Positions 22,357 to 33,015 of a stretch of DNA of 64,000 nucleotides are shown piece after piece. This DNA comes from Smallanthus sonchifolius (Eukaryota > Streptophyta > Magnoliopsida > Asterales > Asteraceae), in assembly GCA_023525975.1 (NCBI GenBank), contig CM042039.1:15840501-15904500 (forward strand), written 5' to 3'. Below the pieces are notes generated by a model. That model had not been told where the DNA came from. It was given only the letters and a program-made list of their open reading frames with translations, and did not search any database. The number at the start of each line of letters is the position of its first letter. Position 1 is the first letter of the stretch. Both the position numbers and the translations under genes were made by a program.

Positions 22357-22950
22357 TTCTATACTTGTAAACTTAAACGGTTTTATACACACTCTACATC
22401 CATTAACTTGGGATAAGCCAACGGGAGTAATTCATAGATATATGGGCCTGGCAAGCCGATCTAGTTCTTGATTTGACGAGATACAATATCAACTTGAAAC
22501 TAGATATACAGAAACTGCAAAACTTGTTATTCATGCTATATCAATACTATGGGAACCCAATCTTGTCATTAGGTTTGGTTGAATCGATGTATAAAAGTTG
22601 GTTTACTTGTCATTAAAATTTGTTTATGATTTGCAAATCCTTGTTATCTATTATTATGTATGTACTTAAACCTATGTTCTCACCAACTTTTTAGTTGACC
22701 TATTTTAGCATGTTTTTCTGGTAATGGAAACTAAGTTGACGCTTCGATCACGCTAGGATTTCAAGGACTCATGCTTTATTGGACTTAGCTAGATATTAAC
22801 AAAATGAAGATTTATTTATTCTGCTTGTATTGTTTGATTTCTTTGTAATCAATATAATCAACTATTCAATTAATAGAAATCTCTTTTAATCATGTGTAAT
22901 GGTTCAATTTTGTCGCCCCCTCATGTTTCCGCCTTAGCGAGGGTGTGACA
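22357..22950 (+). repeat. GYP-3 LTR, right part
   Basis: Continues the LTR broken at 12842. The series TCTCACCAACTTTTTAGTTGAC, then a T-rich tract and GGTAATGGAAAC, parallels ACTCACCAGCGTTAGCTGAC and CAGGTAAAGGAAG of GYP-1. It ends GGGTGTGACA at 22950. No primer-binding site follows, so this is a solo LTR or a 3' LTR. Confidence 0.55.
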
Positions 22951-23174
22951 CCCACCTCCTAAAAACCTAAACCCCCAAAAAATGTAAAATCTAAAACTTA
23001 AAAGCTAAATCCTAAAATCTAAGATGGTAGAGTTCGATAAGACGGTTCCAACGCCGCTAAAATGAGCTCAATCGGAGTTCATTTGATATCGTTTCTTAGC
23101 GTTTTGGTCATTTGTTAGATTTCTTAGCTAAAAACTACTTCTTATTTGAATCTCCCCATATATATATATATATA
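22951..23174. other. Unassigned sequence and (TA)n
   Basis: An A/C-rich degenerate stretch (CCTAAAC and AAAATCTA words), then about 120 bp of unrecognised sequence, then a TA microsatellite from about 23157. No gene seen. Confidence 0.5.
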
Positions 23175-23597
23175 TAAGGTTCATTTCAGAATACTAAATA
23201 TTGCGAGAACACGCAGAACAAAATGAAACATTCACTTTTTCAATCTTAAAAAGTTTTAAAATATAAGAAAATTGTATAAATGTAATGTTTAATCATTTCA
23301 AGAAATTCAAACAAAAAAATATGAAAAAATTTCGTTTATATACATACCTACACATGTGTAATTCATGTGTAGGTTTTCTTAGCTACACATAACCTACACT
23401 TGTGTAGGAAATTTTTGAATATATAAAAACATACGAAAAAATTAGTTTGATGGTGTTTTATGTACATAAACATACATATTTGTATGTAAGAAGTATAAAA
23501 TTTATTTATTTTTTCACCATGGATCAAAAAAATAAACGATTTAGGTTTGTTCCCCTTGTTCTCCTAATATTTAAGTGTTCTGAAATGAACTGCTCCT

Positions 23598-23600
<3 letters not shown>
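23175..23600. mobile_element. MITE-1: inverted-repeat element in a (TA)n tract
   Basis: The left end (23175-23230: TAAGG, TTCATTTCAGAA, then TAAATATT, GAGAACA and AGAACAAA) matches, inverted, the right end (23540-23600), giving imperfect terminal repeats of about 55 bp. The element is about 426 bp, AT-rich and non-coding. TA repeats on both sides suggest a TA target. Superfamily not resolved. The short internal ORF at 23447-23638 is not a gene. Confidence 0.65.

Positions 23601-23637
<37 letters not shown>
23600..23637. repeat. (TA)n microsatellite
   Basis: About 38 bp of uninterrupted TA between MITE-1 and SVb-1. Confidence 0.9.
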
Positions 23638-23638
<1 letters not shown>

Positions 23639-23688
23639 CACGTATATCTTTATATCACTAACATGCCCCCTCAAGCTAGAAGTCGATT

Positions 23689-26600
23689 TTGACTTGTGCA
23701 TTTACAAGTGAATTCAACCTCTTACCACTAACACAGCCCGAGTGGAAAGGTGATGCACTAGAGTACCGACAGATAGTGGATTTTCTTAACAGGTCCAAGA
23801 TCAGCTATGCTATCTCTGCTGATCCTATTGTCTCAAGACCCTACATAGAGCAGTTCTGGGATACTGCCGATCATAACTGTACAGTAACCCCAAACATCAT
23901 TAGGGCTACTGTGGCAGGTCATGAGATTGTCATTTTTGAAGACACCATCCGACGAGTTCTACAGTTCAGGGATCTTCCTACAGATATAATGACTTACCCA
24001 TATTATATGGTGAATGGCTGCTGGCAACAGAGGATGGGATACGTTGGTACCACAGACTATGCCTCTTACAAGAAAATGTGGGTACTTCATCATCGGCGTT
24101 ACTTTGCACATGTCATGACCATGTGCCTATCTGCACTGAAGGCGGGCAAAGATGTTACGGGCCATGATTTGGCGGTCGCAATGGTGGGCCTCTCTCTGAA
24201 CAAGGGTTATAACTTCTCCAAATACATCTACAAGTCAATGACATATCAGATAAATGCAGCAGAGCGGTTCAAATTCTTATTTTACCATAGGTTCGTACAT
24301 CTGTTGATCAATGATGTTGTACCCAATCTACCCCAGATTGGAGACAGATTGCATATCAAAAGGGTGGACAAAAGGGTGTTCGTCCAATTCTTAAAGCCAG
24401 GCAGTGTAGAACCTACCCCTGTGCACACACCCCTCTTTGGTCACCTGATTAATGAAGCTTATGTGGCCCCTCCCAATGATCATTGGTTTAGTGCCAATTC
24501 GGAGCCTGAGCTAAGTGAACACTCGGATGAACATATGAAAGAACAAGTAGAGGAGGAAGAGGAAAAAGGAGATGGTTCTGATGATGATGATGATGATGAT
24601 GATGAATCTAATGATGGCAGTGATGAAGAAGAGGGTGGACTTGGTGCTGAAGAGTCAGATTCTAAAGCAACCGAATCTGATTCACCTGACTCTGATGAGA
24701 GTTACCACATCCCAGGAGAACGGTGAAGGTGTATCTTCCTGAGTCATCCTCCAAGAGAAGAAGACAAGAAAGTACCAACAGTGAGTATGAACTAGAGTCG
24801 GATACTGAGGTACAAAGACAAATAAGAGAGAGACGAGTAAAGCAGAAAGAGGACAGGCCTTTTGAGGTTATACTAAGAGAAGTTGAAGCTCGTGCTCAGC
24901 GCCAAGCAAGCACTATGGCTGCGAGTACTGCTTCAACCTCAACTTCAACTTTCGCTCAGCTTTACCAATGAAGAAGGAGGAGGCAGCCACGTGTGTCGAC
25001 TGAAGTTGCTGCTCCTACTGTCTCAGAGGAAGTGCATGAGATAGTGTCCCTCCCGATTCAACCCGTTCATCAGCCGGTAGTGACTTCTCCAATTCAGACG
25101 GAGTCGGTCACTATTACCCCAACCACTGTCCAAACATCCACCATCCCAACCACTATCCTCACCACTACCCTTCAACCCATCAGTCAACCCTATGCCTTTA
25201 GTGATTTCACCTAAGGGTTTGACTTTGATGAACTTTTCTCATTTCCCACCCAGCCTGCTTAAGCCTCTTCATTCAGGGATCCTGATCCCCGTGATGCCCG
25301 GATTGCTACCCTAGAGTATCAGGTGGCTGGTTTTCTTGAAACAGTTCAGAAGTCAAGGAATGAATTTGAAACTCAAAAGGGTCAGATAAACTCCTTGGTG
25401 GATGAAGTAACAAAATTAAGAAACCAAAGGGAAGAGACTAAAGAGCGGCTTAAGAGTTTGATGGCGAGAATGAATTGCGGATAAAGACTAATGATATGAT
25501 TTTGGGACATAGACTGGACATGGAGCTAAGATTTTATCTTCAAAGGAAAGAACATAAATAATAGTCAAATTAGTTGGCGAATTGACCGCCAAGCTTGTTG
25601 CTCAGGAGGAGAAGGAGAAAGACAAGGAGAAGGAAAAGCCACCAAAGCCTAGTGGTGATGAAGCTTGTCATCCTGTTGATTTGACTAAGGATGATGACAA
25701 AGACAAGGATCTTAAAGTCGGTCCTAGTGGAGGTGAGTAACAAGCTTTGGCTATTGTTCCAATCTCTACTGTGTCAATGGCTGAGGGGGAGTCTACTCAG
25801 CACGAAGGCGGTGATGCTTCTGGTAGTGTAGGTGACAAAGGAAAGTCAGCGGCTCAAGTTTTACATGACCTATTTGATGATGTCATTCTGATGATTGAGC
25901 CTGACTATTCCAAATAAGTGCAGATCGATGCTCTCAGTAATCTAGAGGAGGAAGAGATCGAGTTTGATGATGAATGGGATGTGAATGATGAGGATGTGGT
26001 GGTGGAGTTCCCAAAGGGTGATGGTGAGGGAGTTTATGAGCTTGAGGACGGAAACATCTTTGAGGCTCCATCATTTGAAGCTACTTTTACCACAGGTTCA
26101 GTCGAGTCTGAAATTGTTGCTGAGGCTAGTGGAGCAACAACCTCGACTGAAGCCTCTCCCACTGATCCCGAACCTGCTGATGCTGAAGCCTGGAAGAACA
26201 AGTATCCTCAGGGATGGTTCAAAAAGGATCAGCCTCCTGCTTGGCAAAAGACGTCAGTCATAGACAAGCATGGAGCAACATGAATGATCTTATCCGTCCG
26301 GTTTGATGACGACAAGAAGCTATTTGTAATCAAGCGAGTTAGTGGGGTTCAGTACTTGAAACCAACCAGTGAGGCATTTAGCTCCTTGCCCAAGTACGAC
26401 CTAGTGAATCTAGCAAATCGTGAACTACTTGGTGACACAAGTAACGCGGTAGCCGAGGGTTTGTGGGAAGCACTACAAAGAGAAGGAAGATCTGGGAACT
26501 TTGAAACGTTTAAGCCTCAAATTCCCAAAAGAGTCCTGGACAAGAACGTCAGACATACCATGACGAACAGAAGCCTAAGGAAACTGGTCTACCACCCAGT

Positions 26601-26916
26601 GCTATGTGAAACCAGGATTCCCCTGAGCAAGTTATCTTTAGGATATCATCGGTAACATGTGGTACTGGTACGTGGATCCAAAGACGGCGAGGCGGTGGTG
26701 ATGGGCAAGTCCAGGTCCAAAATTGGAAACTTGGAGCATGGCGAACTTATCAGAGTCTTTGATGAAGTCACTTTCATCAACTTCTCTGTGAAAGATCTGA
26801 CGGTTCTGAATGAAAAGTATTGCATCTACACGGACGAATGGACGAAGCTTCTAGCATCAAGATACAACAAGTTGTTCAAGTTTTGCCTTGACTACAAAAT
26901 GAAGATGGGAAACTAA
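23689..26916 (+). pseudogene. SVb-1 env-like ORF (broken)
   Basis: Homologue of the SVb-2 env-like protein; it begins with TTG where SVb-2 has ATG. The first 345 residues are open (23689-24726): an N-terminal domain with FLNRSKISYAISADPIVSRP and the FWDT..IRATV region shared with family a, the PLFGHLI motif, then an Asp/Glu-rich run. A frameshift occurs near 24715. In-frame stops follow near 24969, 25212 and 25260, with further frameshifts near 25480 and 25560. The C-terminal domain (SGVQYLKPTSEAFSSLPKYD) runs at 26284-26655, interrupted by stops at 26281 and near 26653, and continues in another frame to 26916. A coiled-coil-rich middle region (25300-25620) is recognisable. No signal peptide or membrane helix seen. 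Confidence 0.8.
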
Positions 26917-26960
26917 AGCTAAAGGAGCTTGAAGACCAAAGACAATCCAGAGCTATTTTC

Positions 26961-26971
26961 AAAGGGGAGTT
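26961..26971 (+). other. SVb-1 polypurine tract
   Basis: AAAGGGGAGTT immediately before the LTR start TGTTGGAGC; SVb-2 has AAGGGGGAGTT at the same place. Confidence 0.8.
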
Positions 26972-27481
26972 TGTTGGAGCACTTTTTGTGACAAACACTC
27001 TGGATGTTGTCTCTGCTTTTGTATATGTTCTTTATGTATTTGTATTTGTATTTTAGTGTCTGTGTGTATTGGTTTATCGAGTTGTAATCATGTATGTATG
27101 TACTTAGTCTTGGAATCGTCTTTTGTAAATGTTATGCGCACTTAGTAAGTGCGCGGGTTGTATAACCTGCGTACTTAGCAAGTACGCAAGAACATGTCTG
27201 CGTACATGCTAAGTACGCAGGAACAAAGCCTTGCGCACATGCTAAGTATGCAGGCATCAGGTCTAGGACTATATATAACCGTGTGTTGTAGTTCATATGT
27301 ACGCATACATTTGGAACTTGTAATCGGCTGTGACATTTAATGGACAAATTTTAAAGTATCTTGTGTTTGCTGTCGGTTTACTTGGTGTTGCTTGATACTC
27401 CAACTAGTCACGAGCATTTCGTACCCTGTCTGACTAGTCACACAGTCGCACGTAATGATCCGAGACACCCGGGGACCTACA
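26972..27481 (+). repeat. SVb-1 3' LTR
   Basis: 510 bp, beginning TGTTGGAGCACTTT and ending GGGGACCTACA, homologous to the 530-bp SVb-2 LTRs. Four palindromes of the GCGTACTTAGCAAGTACGC type at 27133-27255 stand directly upstream of a TATA box, TATATATAA, at 27270-27278. The flanking base pattern gives no target duplication because the 5' end is lost. Confidence 0.85.
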
Positions 27482-27807
27482 GAATCAGTAACCTATTGAT
27501 AGGTATATGTACATTCAGTCTGAATAATGAACTAGTACGATGATCTACATTACCAAATAAGCATGTACAACCTATTCATACGTATATGTACAATCAATTT
27601 CGAATCTGAAAGACCTGTATTACATATACGTAACACCCTTGTATTCTCCAACTCTGCCACCGATCACAATCTACTCCATTAGTATTTAGTTGGTGAGGTG
27701 TCTTCGTTTGAATCTCTTCAACACCGAGGCCTATGTGTTACATATATGAAACAAAGAAGAATAAATTAAATGGAGAAAAAATATAACAGAAAAATAGATC
27801 AGTCATG

Positions 27808-27857
<50 letters not shown>

Positions 27858-28009
27858 CAAATTGAATAAACAGATTGAGGCCTGTATTACTTATTCGTAC
27901 CAAATTCTTAAAACTCGTGATCCCCTCCATGCTCGCTTGCTTCACAAATTTAGGGGACGAACCTATTATAATAACATAGTTAAGGGATTAAAGAAGATCA
28001 AATAGGAAA
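27482..28009. other. Unassigned sequence with (TA)n
   Basis: Contains a TA microsatellite at about 27814-27853. No ORF with recognisable homology. It may be flank of SVb-1 or decayed COP-1 sequence. Confidence 0.4.
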
Positions 28010-28305
28010 ATAAATTATGAAATCTGGCTAAGGGATAGAGTAGCCACGTTTCATCTTGATCACTCAAAGGGTTATAGATTCTATTGTCCTTCTCACATCA
28101 CTCGTATTGTAGAAACCAAGCATGCCAAATTCCTTGAGGATTTTAATGTCAGTGGGAGCAGTGAAAATCTTTATCCAGATTTATAATAAGTACAAGACAC
28201 AGGGGGGGAGAGATTTGTTGCTTACTTTACCTCTGATTACTCCTCTTGTATACGACGCTGCACCACACGTCATTGCACCACTTCCTCCTCACTCAGATCT
28301 TAATG
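28010..28305 (+). pseudogene. pol: COP-1 pol, left piece (post-integrase region)
   Basis: The reading SKGYRFYCPSHITRIVETKHAKFLED (in two parts, 28070-28140) is the conserved segment that follows the copia integrase core and precedes reverse transcriptase. The frame closes soon after. It is interrupted at 28305 by SVb-2 and continues at 41966. COP-1 belongs to a copia lineage other than Sirevirus; which one I cannot resolve. Confidence 0.6.
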
Positions 28306-28835
28306 TGTAGGTCCCTCGGGTGTGGCGGATCATCACATACAAGTGGGTCTACTTGTCGAACCGGGTGCGGAATGCCCGTGACTAGGTGGAGAGTCAAACT
28401 AAACAAAGTAAACCAACAAGAGAATCACTTTAAACGTTCTTTGTATTATAAACACTTGAATGTTACAGAGAAAAGCACTGAATTTACAATCTGCGTATTT
28501 GCGTTTATGCCTGCGTACTTAACTTCTGTCAACCTATCCTACTTATACCTGACCTGATGCCTGCGCACTTAGCAAGTGCGCAGGGCAAAATGCTCTTGCG
28601 TACTTAACAAGTACGTAAAGGTATTCTTGCGTACTTGCTAAGTACGCAAGAGCTTTCTCCTGCGCACATGTAAGTGCGCAAAACACTTAGTAAGAAATAC
28701 AACATTCAATATATAAAAGTAAATACAACTCGATAAACTAATACATAAAGACTCTTACATACAAAGACAATTACAGACATGAAAATACAAACTAAGACTC
28801 TATCCAGAGTGTTGTCACAGGAAAGTGCTTCAACA
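28306..28835 (-). repeat. SVb-2 3' LTR
   Basis: In element orientation it begins TGTTGAAGCACTTT and ends GGGACCTACA. Palindromes of the GCGCACTTAGCAAGTGCGC and GCGTACTTAACAAGTACG types fill 28555-28685, upstream (element sense) of the TATA-like TATAAGTA at 28540-28547. Confidence 0.9.
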
Positions 28836-28846
28836 AACTCCCCCTT
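28836..28846 (-). other. SVb-2 polypurine tract
   Basis: AAGGGGGAGTT on the - strand abuts the 3' LTR. Confidence 0.85.
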
Positions 28847-28949
28847 GACAACAGCTTGGGATCTTCATCGTCTTCAGTCTTCAATCTTTAGTCTTCAGAG
28901 CTGTCCATCCTTAGCTTCCATCTTCTTCTTGTAATCAAGGCAAAACTTA

Positions 28950-31900
28950 ATCACCTTGTCATATTTAGAAGCAAGGAGCTTTGTCCATTCGTCCGTGTGG
29001 ACACAATAGCGTTCTGCTAGTACCTCCAGATCTTTCACAGAAAAAGTTGATGAAGCAGACTTCATCAAAGATTCTGATCAGTCCTTTGGCACTATGTTCC
29101 CACTTTTGGAACGTCCGTTTCCCATGATCACAGCCTCGCCCGTTTTTGGATCTACGTACCAGTACCACATGTCACCAAGAATATCCTGAGATAACTTGCT
29201 CAAGGGAATCTTAGTTTCACATCGCACTAGCTTGTATACCAATTTCTTTAAGTGCTTCTTAGTCACAGGATGTACAACGTGCTTATCCTTGACTCTCGTG
29301 GGCACCTGAGGCTTGAACATTTCAAGGTTCCCAGATCTTGCTTCACGCTGCAGAACCACCCACAAACCCATCGCTACTGCGTGATTGGAATGACCCAGCA
29401 GCTCTCGGTTTGCTAGGTTCACCAGGTAGTATTTGGGCAAGGAGCTGAATGCTTCACTGGTGGGTTTCAAGTATTGAACCCCGCCAGATCTTTTGATGGC
29501 GAACAGCTGCTTGTCCTCCTCGAACCTTATAGCTAAGATCATTCCTGTTGCTCCGTGCTTGTCTATGATAGACGTCTTTTGCCACACAGGAGATGGACCC
29601 TTTGATGAGGTAGAAGGCATGTCTGTATCTTTCGGTGCCTCTGGGTCCACAGGTTCAGGGTCAACTGGGGAGGCTTCAGTCGAGGCATCTACATAACTGG
29701 CCTGCTCGACTGAACCTGTGTCGAGTGGAGCGTCGAAGGATGGAACTTCAAAGATCTCTCCATCTTCTAGCTCGTACTCTCCTTCCCCGTCACCCTTGGG
29801 AATATCTATCACCACGTCTTCATCATCATCATTCCAGTCATCACCAGAGTAGATCTCTCCTTCTTCTAGATTGAAGAGAGCATCGATCTGTGCTTCTTTT
29901 GAATAGTCAGGCTCTAGATATAGGATCTCATCATCAGATAAGTCCTTAAGTACTTCAGCCACTGACTTCCCTTTATCACCACCACCACCAGAGGTATCAC
30001 CACCCTCTTGCTGAGTAGACTTCCCCTCAGCCATTGGAATAGCAGAGATGGGCACAATTGCCAAAGCTTGGTGCTCACCTCCACTAGGACCGGCTTCAGG
30101 ATCCTTGTCTTTATCGTCATCCTTAGTCAAGTCGACTGGATGACAAGGCTCAGCACCAGTGGATTTCTTTTCTTTCTCTTTCTCTTTCTCCTTATCCTTC
30201 TCCTTCTCTTTCTCTTTCTCCCCCTGAGCATCAAGCTTCTTGGTCAGTTCTGCAACTAATTTGACCATCGCTTCGTGCTCTTTTCTTTGTAAATCCAGCC
30301 TTAGCTCAAGTGACGTTCTGTGGCCTAGAATCATTTCATTTGTCTTCATTAATAGCTCATTCTGTGCCATTACATTCTTCAGTCGCTCATTAGTCCCCGT
30401 TCTCTGGCTATGTAGAATCCTAACTTCATCGGCCAGTGAGTTAATCTGTGCTTGTTGAGCATCAGATTCCTCCTTTGACTTTTGAATAGTCTTCAGCAGT
30501 CCAGCAACTTGGGTTTCTAGCACATCGATCCTTGCCTCATTCGGATCAGGATGCCTAGACGATGACGCTTCGGCATTATGGATAGGGGAGGAGAAGATGG
30601 TACCAAAGTCAAATCCTTGTGAGAAGTCTTCATAAGTGAAGGGTTGACTTGGAGGATCAATGGTGGGTGTTGGGATTTGGGATGAGATGATGGGAGTGGG
30701 TGTTATGGTAGGGGTGATAGTGACAGACTCCGTGACAATTGGAGTAGTCACCGCCACCTGGACGGATGTCGTAGGGAGGGTCACCGTCACAGGAACCTCC
30801 TCTGTGACTGTCGTGACTGCCACATCAGCTTGAACTTGTGGCCTTCTCATCCTTCGGTACAATTGCTGTTCTGGTGGGGTAGAGCCTGAATCTGGACCGG
30901 CAGCTGGAACTTGTACTTGCTGCACAGTCGGGACCTCTACTACCATGGGGATAGCAACCTCTTGCCTATCTCCTTTGTTCTTATGAACACGTTCTCGTCT
31001 TTGTCTTTGTAGAGCAGCGTCAGAGTCAGATGTTGGCTCATAATCGCTGCTCGAGCTTTGTCACTTCCTTTTGGAGGACGACTTAGGTAGGGTTACCTGT
31101 GCCGATCTCCTGGGGTGTGCCTGTGATGGTGCGTCATCGGAATCAGAAGAATCTGATTCTGTTGCTTCTGAATCGGATTCCTCAGCACCACCATCACCGC
31201 CTTCGTCGTCTCCATCCTCAGACGAGCTATCATCACTATTATTTTCCTCATCGTGTTGTTCATGTGGCTCATTGGAGTGTTCACTCATTTCAGGTTCCGA
31301 GTCGTGGATGTACCATCTCCAGTCTTCAGGTGCCACATATGCTTCATTTAGAAGGTGGCCAAAGAGTTCTGTGTGCACAGGGGTAGGTTATACACTACCT
31401 GGCTTCAGGAATTGAGCAAATACTCTTTTGTCCACCCGCTTGACTTGCAGTCTCTCCCCTATAGCAGGAAGGTTTGGCAACGCGTCATTTATCAAAAGTT
31501 GCACAAACCGAGGGTATAACAAGAACCGAAACCTCTCCGCTGTGTTGATCTGGTCATTGATGGCCTTAAAGATGTAGCGGGAGAAGTTGTAGCCCTTGTT
31601 GAGAGAAAGGCCGACCATGGCTGCTGCAAGGTCATGACCCATGGCATCTTTCCCAGCTTTCCTAGACGAGATGCACACGACGTGGGCGAAATACCGCCAT
31701 TGGTCTAATACCCACATCTTTTTATAAGAAGCATAGTCCCTCGCTCCGACGTATCCCATTCTTTGCCTCCAACACCCATCCCCAAAGTAGTCTGGATAGG
31801 CTGTCGGGTCGGTAGTAAGGTCTCTGAACTGCAGGACCCTTCTTATGGTATCTTCAGAAAAAAAACGATAGCCTGGCCAGCAACGGTAGCCCTTATGACA

Positions 31901-32106
31901 TTAGGGGTTACCGTGCAGTCGTGCTCCACCGTCTCCCAGAATTGTTCGAGATAGGGTCTTGACACGATCGGGTCAGCAGAAATGGCGTAGCTGATTCTTG
32001 AACGGTTCAAGAAATCAACTATGTCTCTGTACTGCAACGCTGCACCCTTCCATTCTGGTTCAGTGTTAGCTAATAGGTTGAATTCGTTAGTAAACGCCCA
32101 AGCCAT
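28950..32106 (-). pseudogene. SVb-2 env-like ORF (broken)
   Basis: ATG at 32106 lies three bases after a good 3' splice site. The N-terminal domain (FLNRSRISYAISADPIVSRP, then FWET..IRATV) reaches about 31860, where an expanded T run (complement of 31857-31864) shifts the frame. The frame is then open except for TAA at 31388-31390 (SVb-1 has Glu) and TGA near 31058 (SVb-1 has Arg). The middle part has a Lys/Glu-rich coiled coil (30530-30150), including an alternating KEKEKE run, and acidic segments. The C-terminal domain (SGGVQYLKPTSEAFSSLPKY) runs at 29480-29080, with a last frameshift near 29080. No membrane segment or signal peptide is visible. Position after pol makes it the Sirevirus env-like gene; the biochemical role is unknown. 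Confidence 0.8.
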
Positions 32107-32109
32107 AAT

Positions 32110-32710
32110 CTGCAAAGTCACACAGAAAGCACAATCAGAACAGCACGTATCATTGGAAATGGATAAACATGACTCAGTATAGCAGTTACTCAATGAAGTG
32201 AATTTCAGACTTAGGAATTTTTGCTAAGTGTTGGTCATGCGTACTTAGCAAGTACGTAGGAGTTTGTTCTTGCGTACTTAACAAGTACGCAGGAATTACT
32301 TCTTGCGTACTTGTTAAGTGCGCAAGACTTGCACTTAGCCAAAATTCCAGAAATCTCAACTTTCAATCAGAAGAGAGGCATTGCCGTGGATTATGGTCAC
32401 CACAAGGTCGAAATACTTGATTAAGACCTATGGGACCACTATCCACCGCAACTAACCGCTAAACCCGTCAAATTTTTTACCTAGATGACGACCCAGTTGA
32501 ACCAACGGGCAATCGAGGGTCAAGGCCAAAATCAAACCAAGTTAAGGACAAATTAGGAGTCAATAGGTTTCGATTAGTGATTATTAACAAGTTTTAGGTC
32601 TTAATTTGCATTTAGAACACCAAAATAGGTCAATAATTTCACACTCAAAACCATCGATGAATCGGTCGAAAACATGGGATTTAATGGATGATACGGACCG
32701 AGATTCTCAC
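32110..32710 (-). other. Predicted 5' UTR intron of SVb-2 env-like gene
   Basis: Donor TTACTTG/GTGAGA at 32711/32710 and acceptor CTTTCTGTGTGACTTTGCAG ending at 32110 bound 601 nt on the - strand. A palindrome cluster of the GCGTACTT..AAGTACGC type is inside (32235-32330). The acceptor is three bases from the ATG. A second possible donor, CTAG/GTAAAA, is near 32475. Confidence 0.5.
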
Positions 32711-33015
32711 CAAGTAAATGTTACATGATGATTAAACAATGAGCGGGACGAAAAATCCGGTTGGAACACTCGAAATTTTTGAGGAAAATGGTCGGAGGGA
32801 ATATCACAGGAGAAAAGGTTTGAAAGTGATAAACTCTAAAAAAATTTCTAAGTCCTGTATTTATACCCAACACATATTTGTCGTGCGTACTTACTAAGTG
32901 CGCAGGACTTAACTCCTGCGTACTTACTAAGTACGCATGACTTAAGTCTTGCGTACTTGTTAAGTACGCAGGGTTTACCTCATGCGCACTTATCAAGTAC
33001 GCAGAGACCCTTATG
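32711..33015 (-). promoter_or_regulatory. Predicted internal promoter and 5' exon of SVb-2 env-like gene
   Basis: In element sense: five palindromes of the GCGTACTTAACAAGTACGC type (33015-32880), then TATAAATA at 32865-32858, then a pyrimidine-rich stretch without ORF ending in the donor at 32711. The order palindromes-TATA copies that of the LTR promoter of this element. If transcription starts about 30 bp after the TATA box, the exon is about 120 nt. Confidence 0.5.

Larger units (their letters stand above)
23689..27481 (+). mobile_element. SVb-1: 3' fragment of a Sirevirus, family b
   Basis: Keeps only the env-like gene, polypurine tract and 3' LTR. It is homologous to the corresponding part of SVb-2 in opposite orientation. 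No gag, pol, spacer or env-like intron is present upstream. Recognisable homology begins at the base that starts the env-like coding exon in SVb-2. It is a truncated relic and cannot be autonomous. Confidence 0.8.

Noticed and set aside
23447..23638. 63-residue ORF ending in a Tyr-Ile run
   Set aside because: It is translation of MITE-1 and the TA microsatellite.
29493..31415. Several + strand ORFs opposite the SVb-2 env-like gene
   Set aside because: Their composition (Ser/Pro/His/Leu runs) is the antisense of acidic and coiled-coil coding sequence; shadows.
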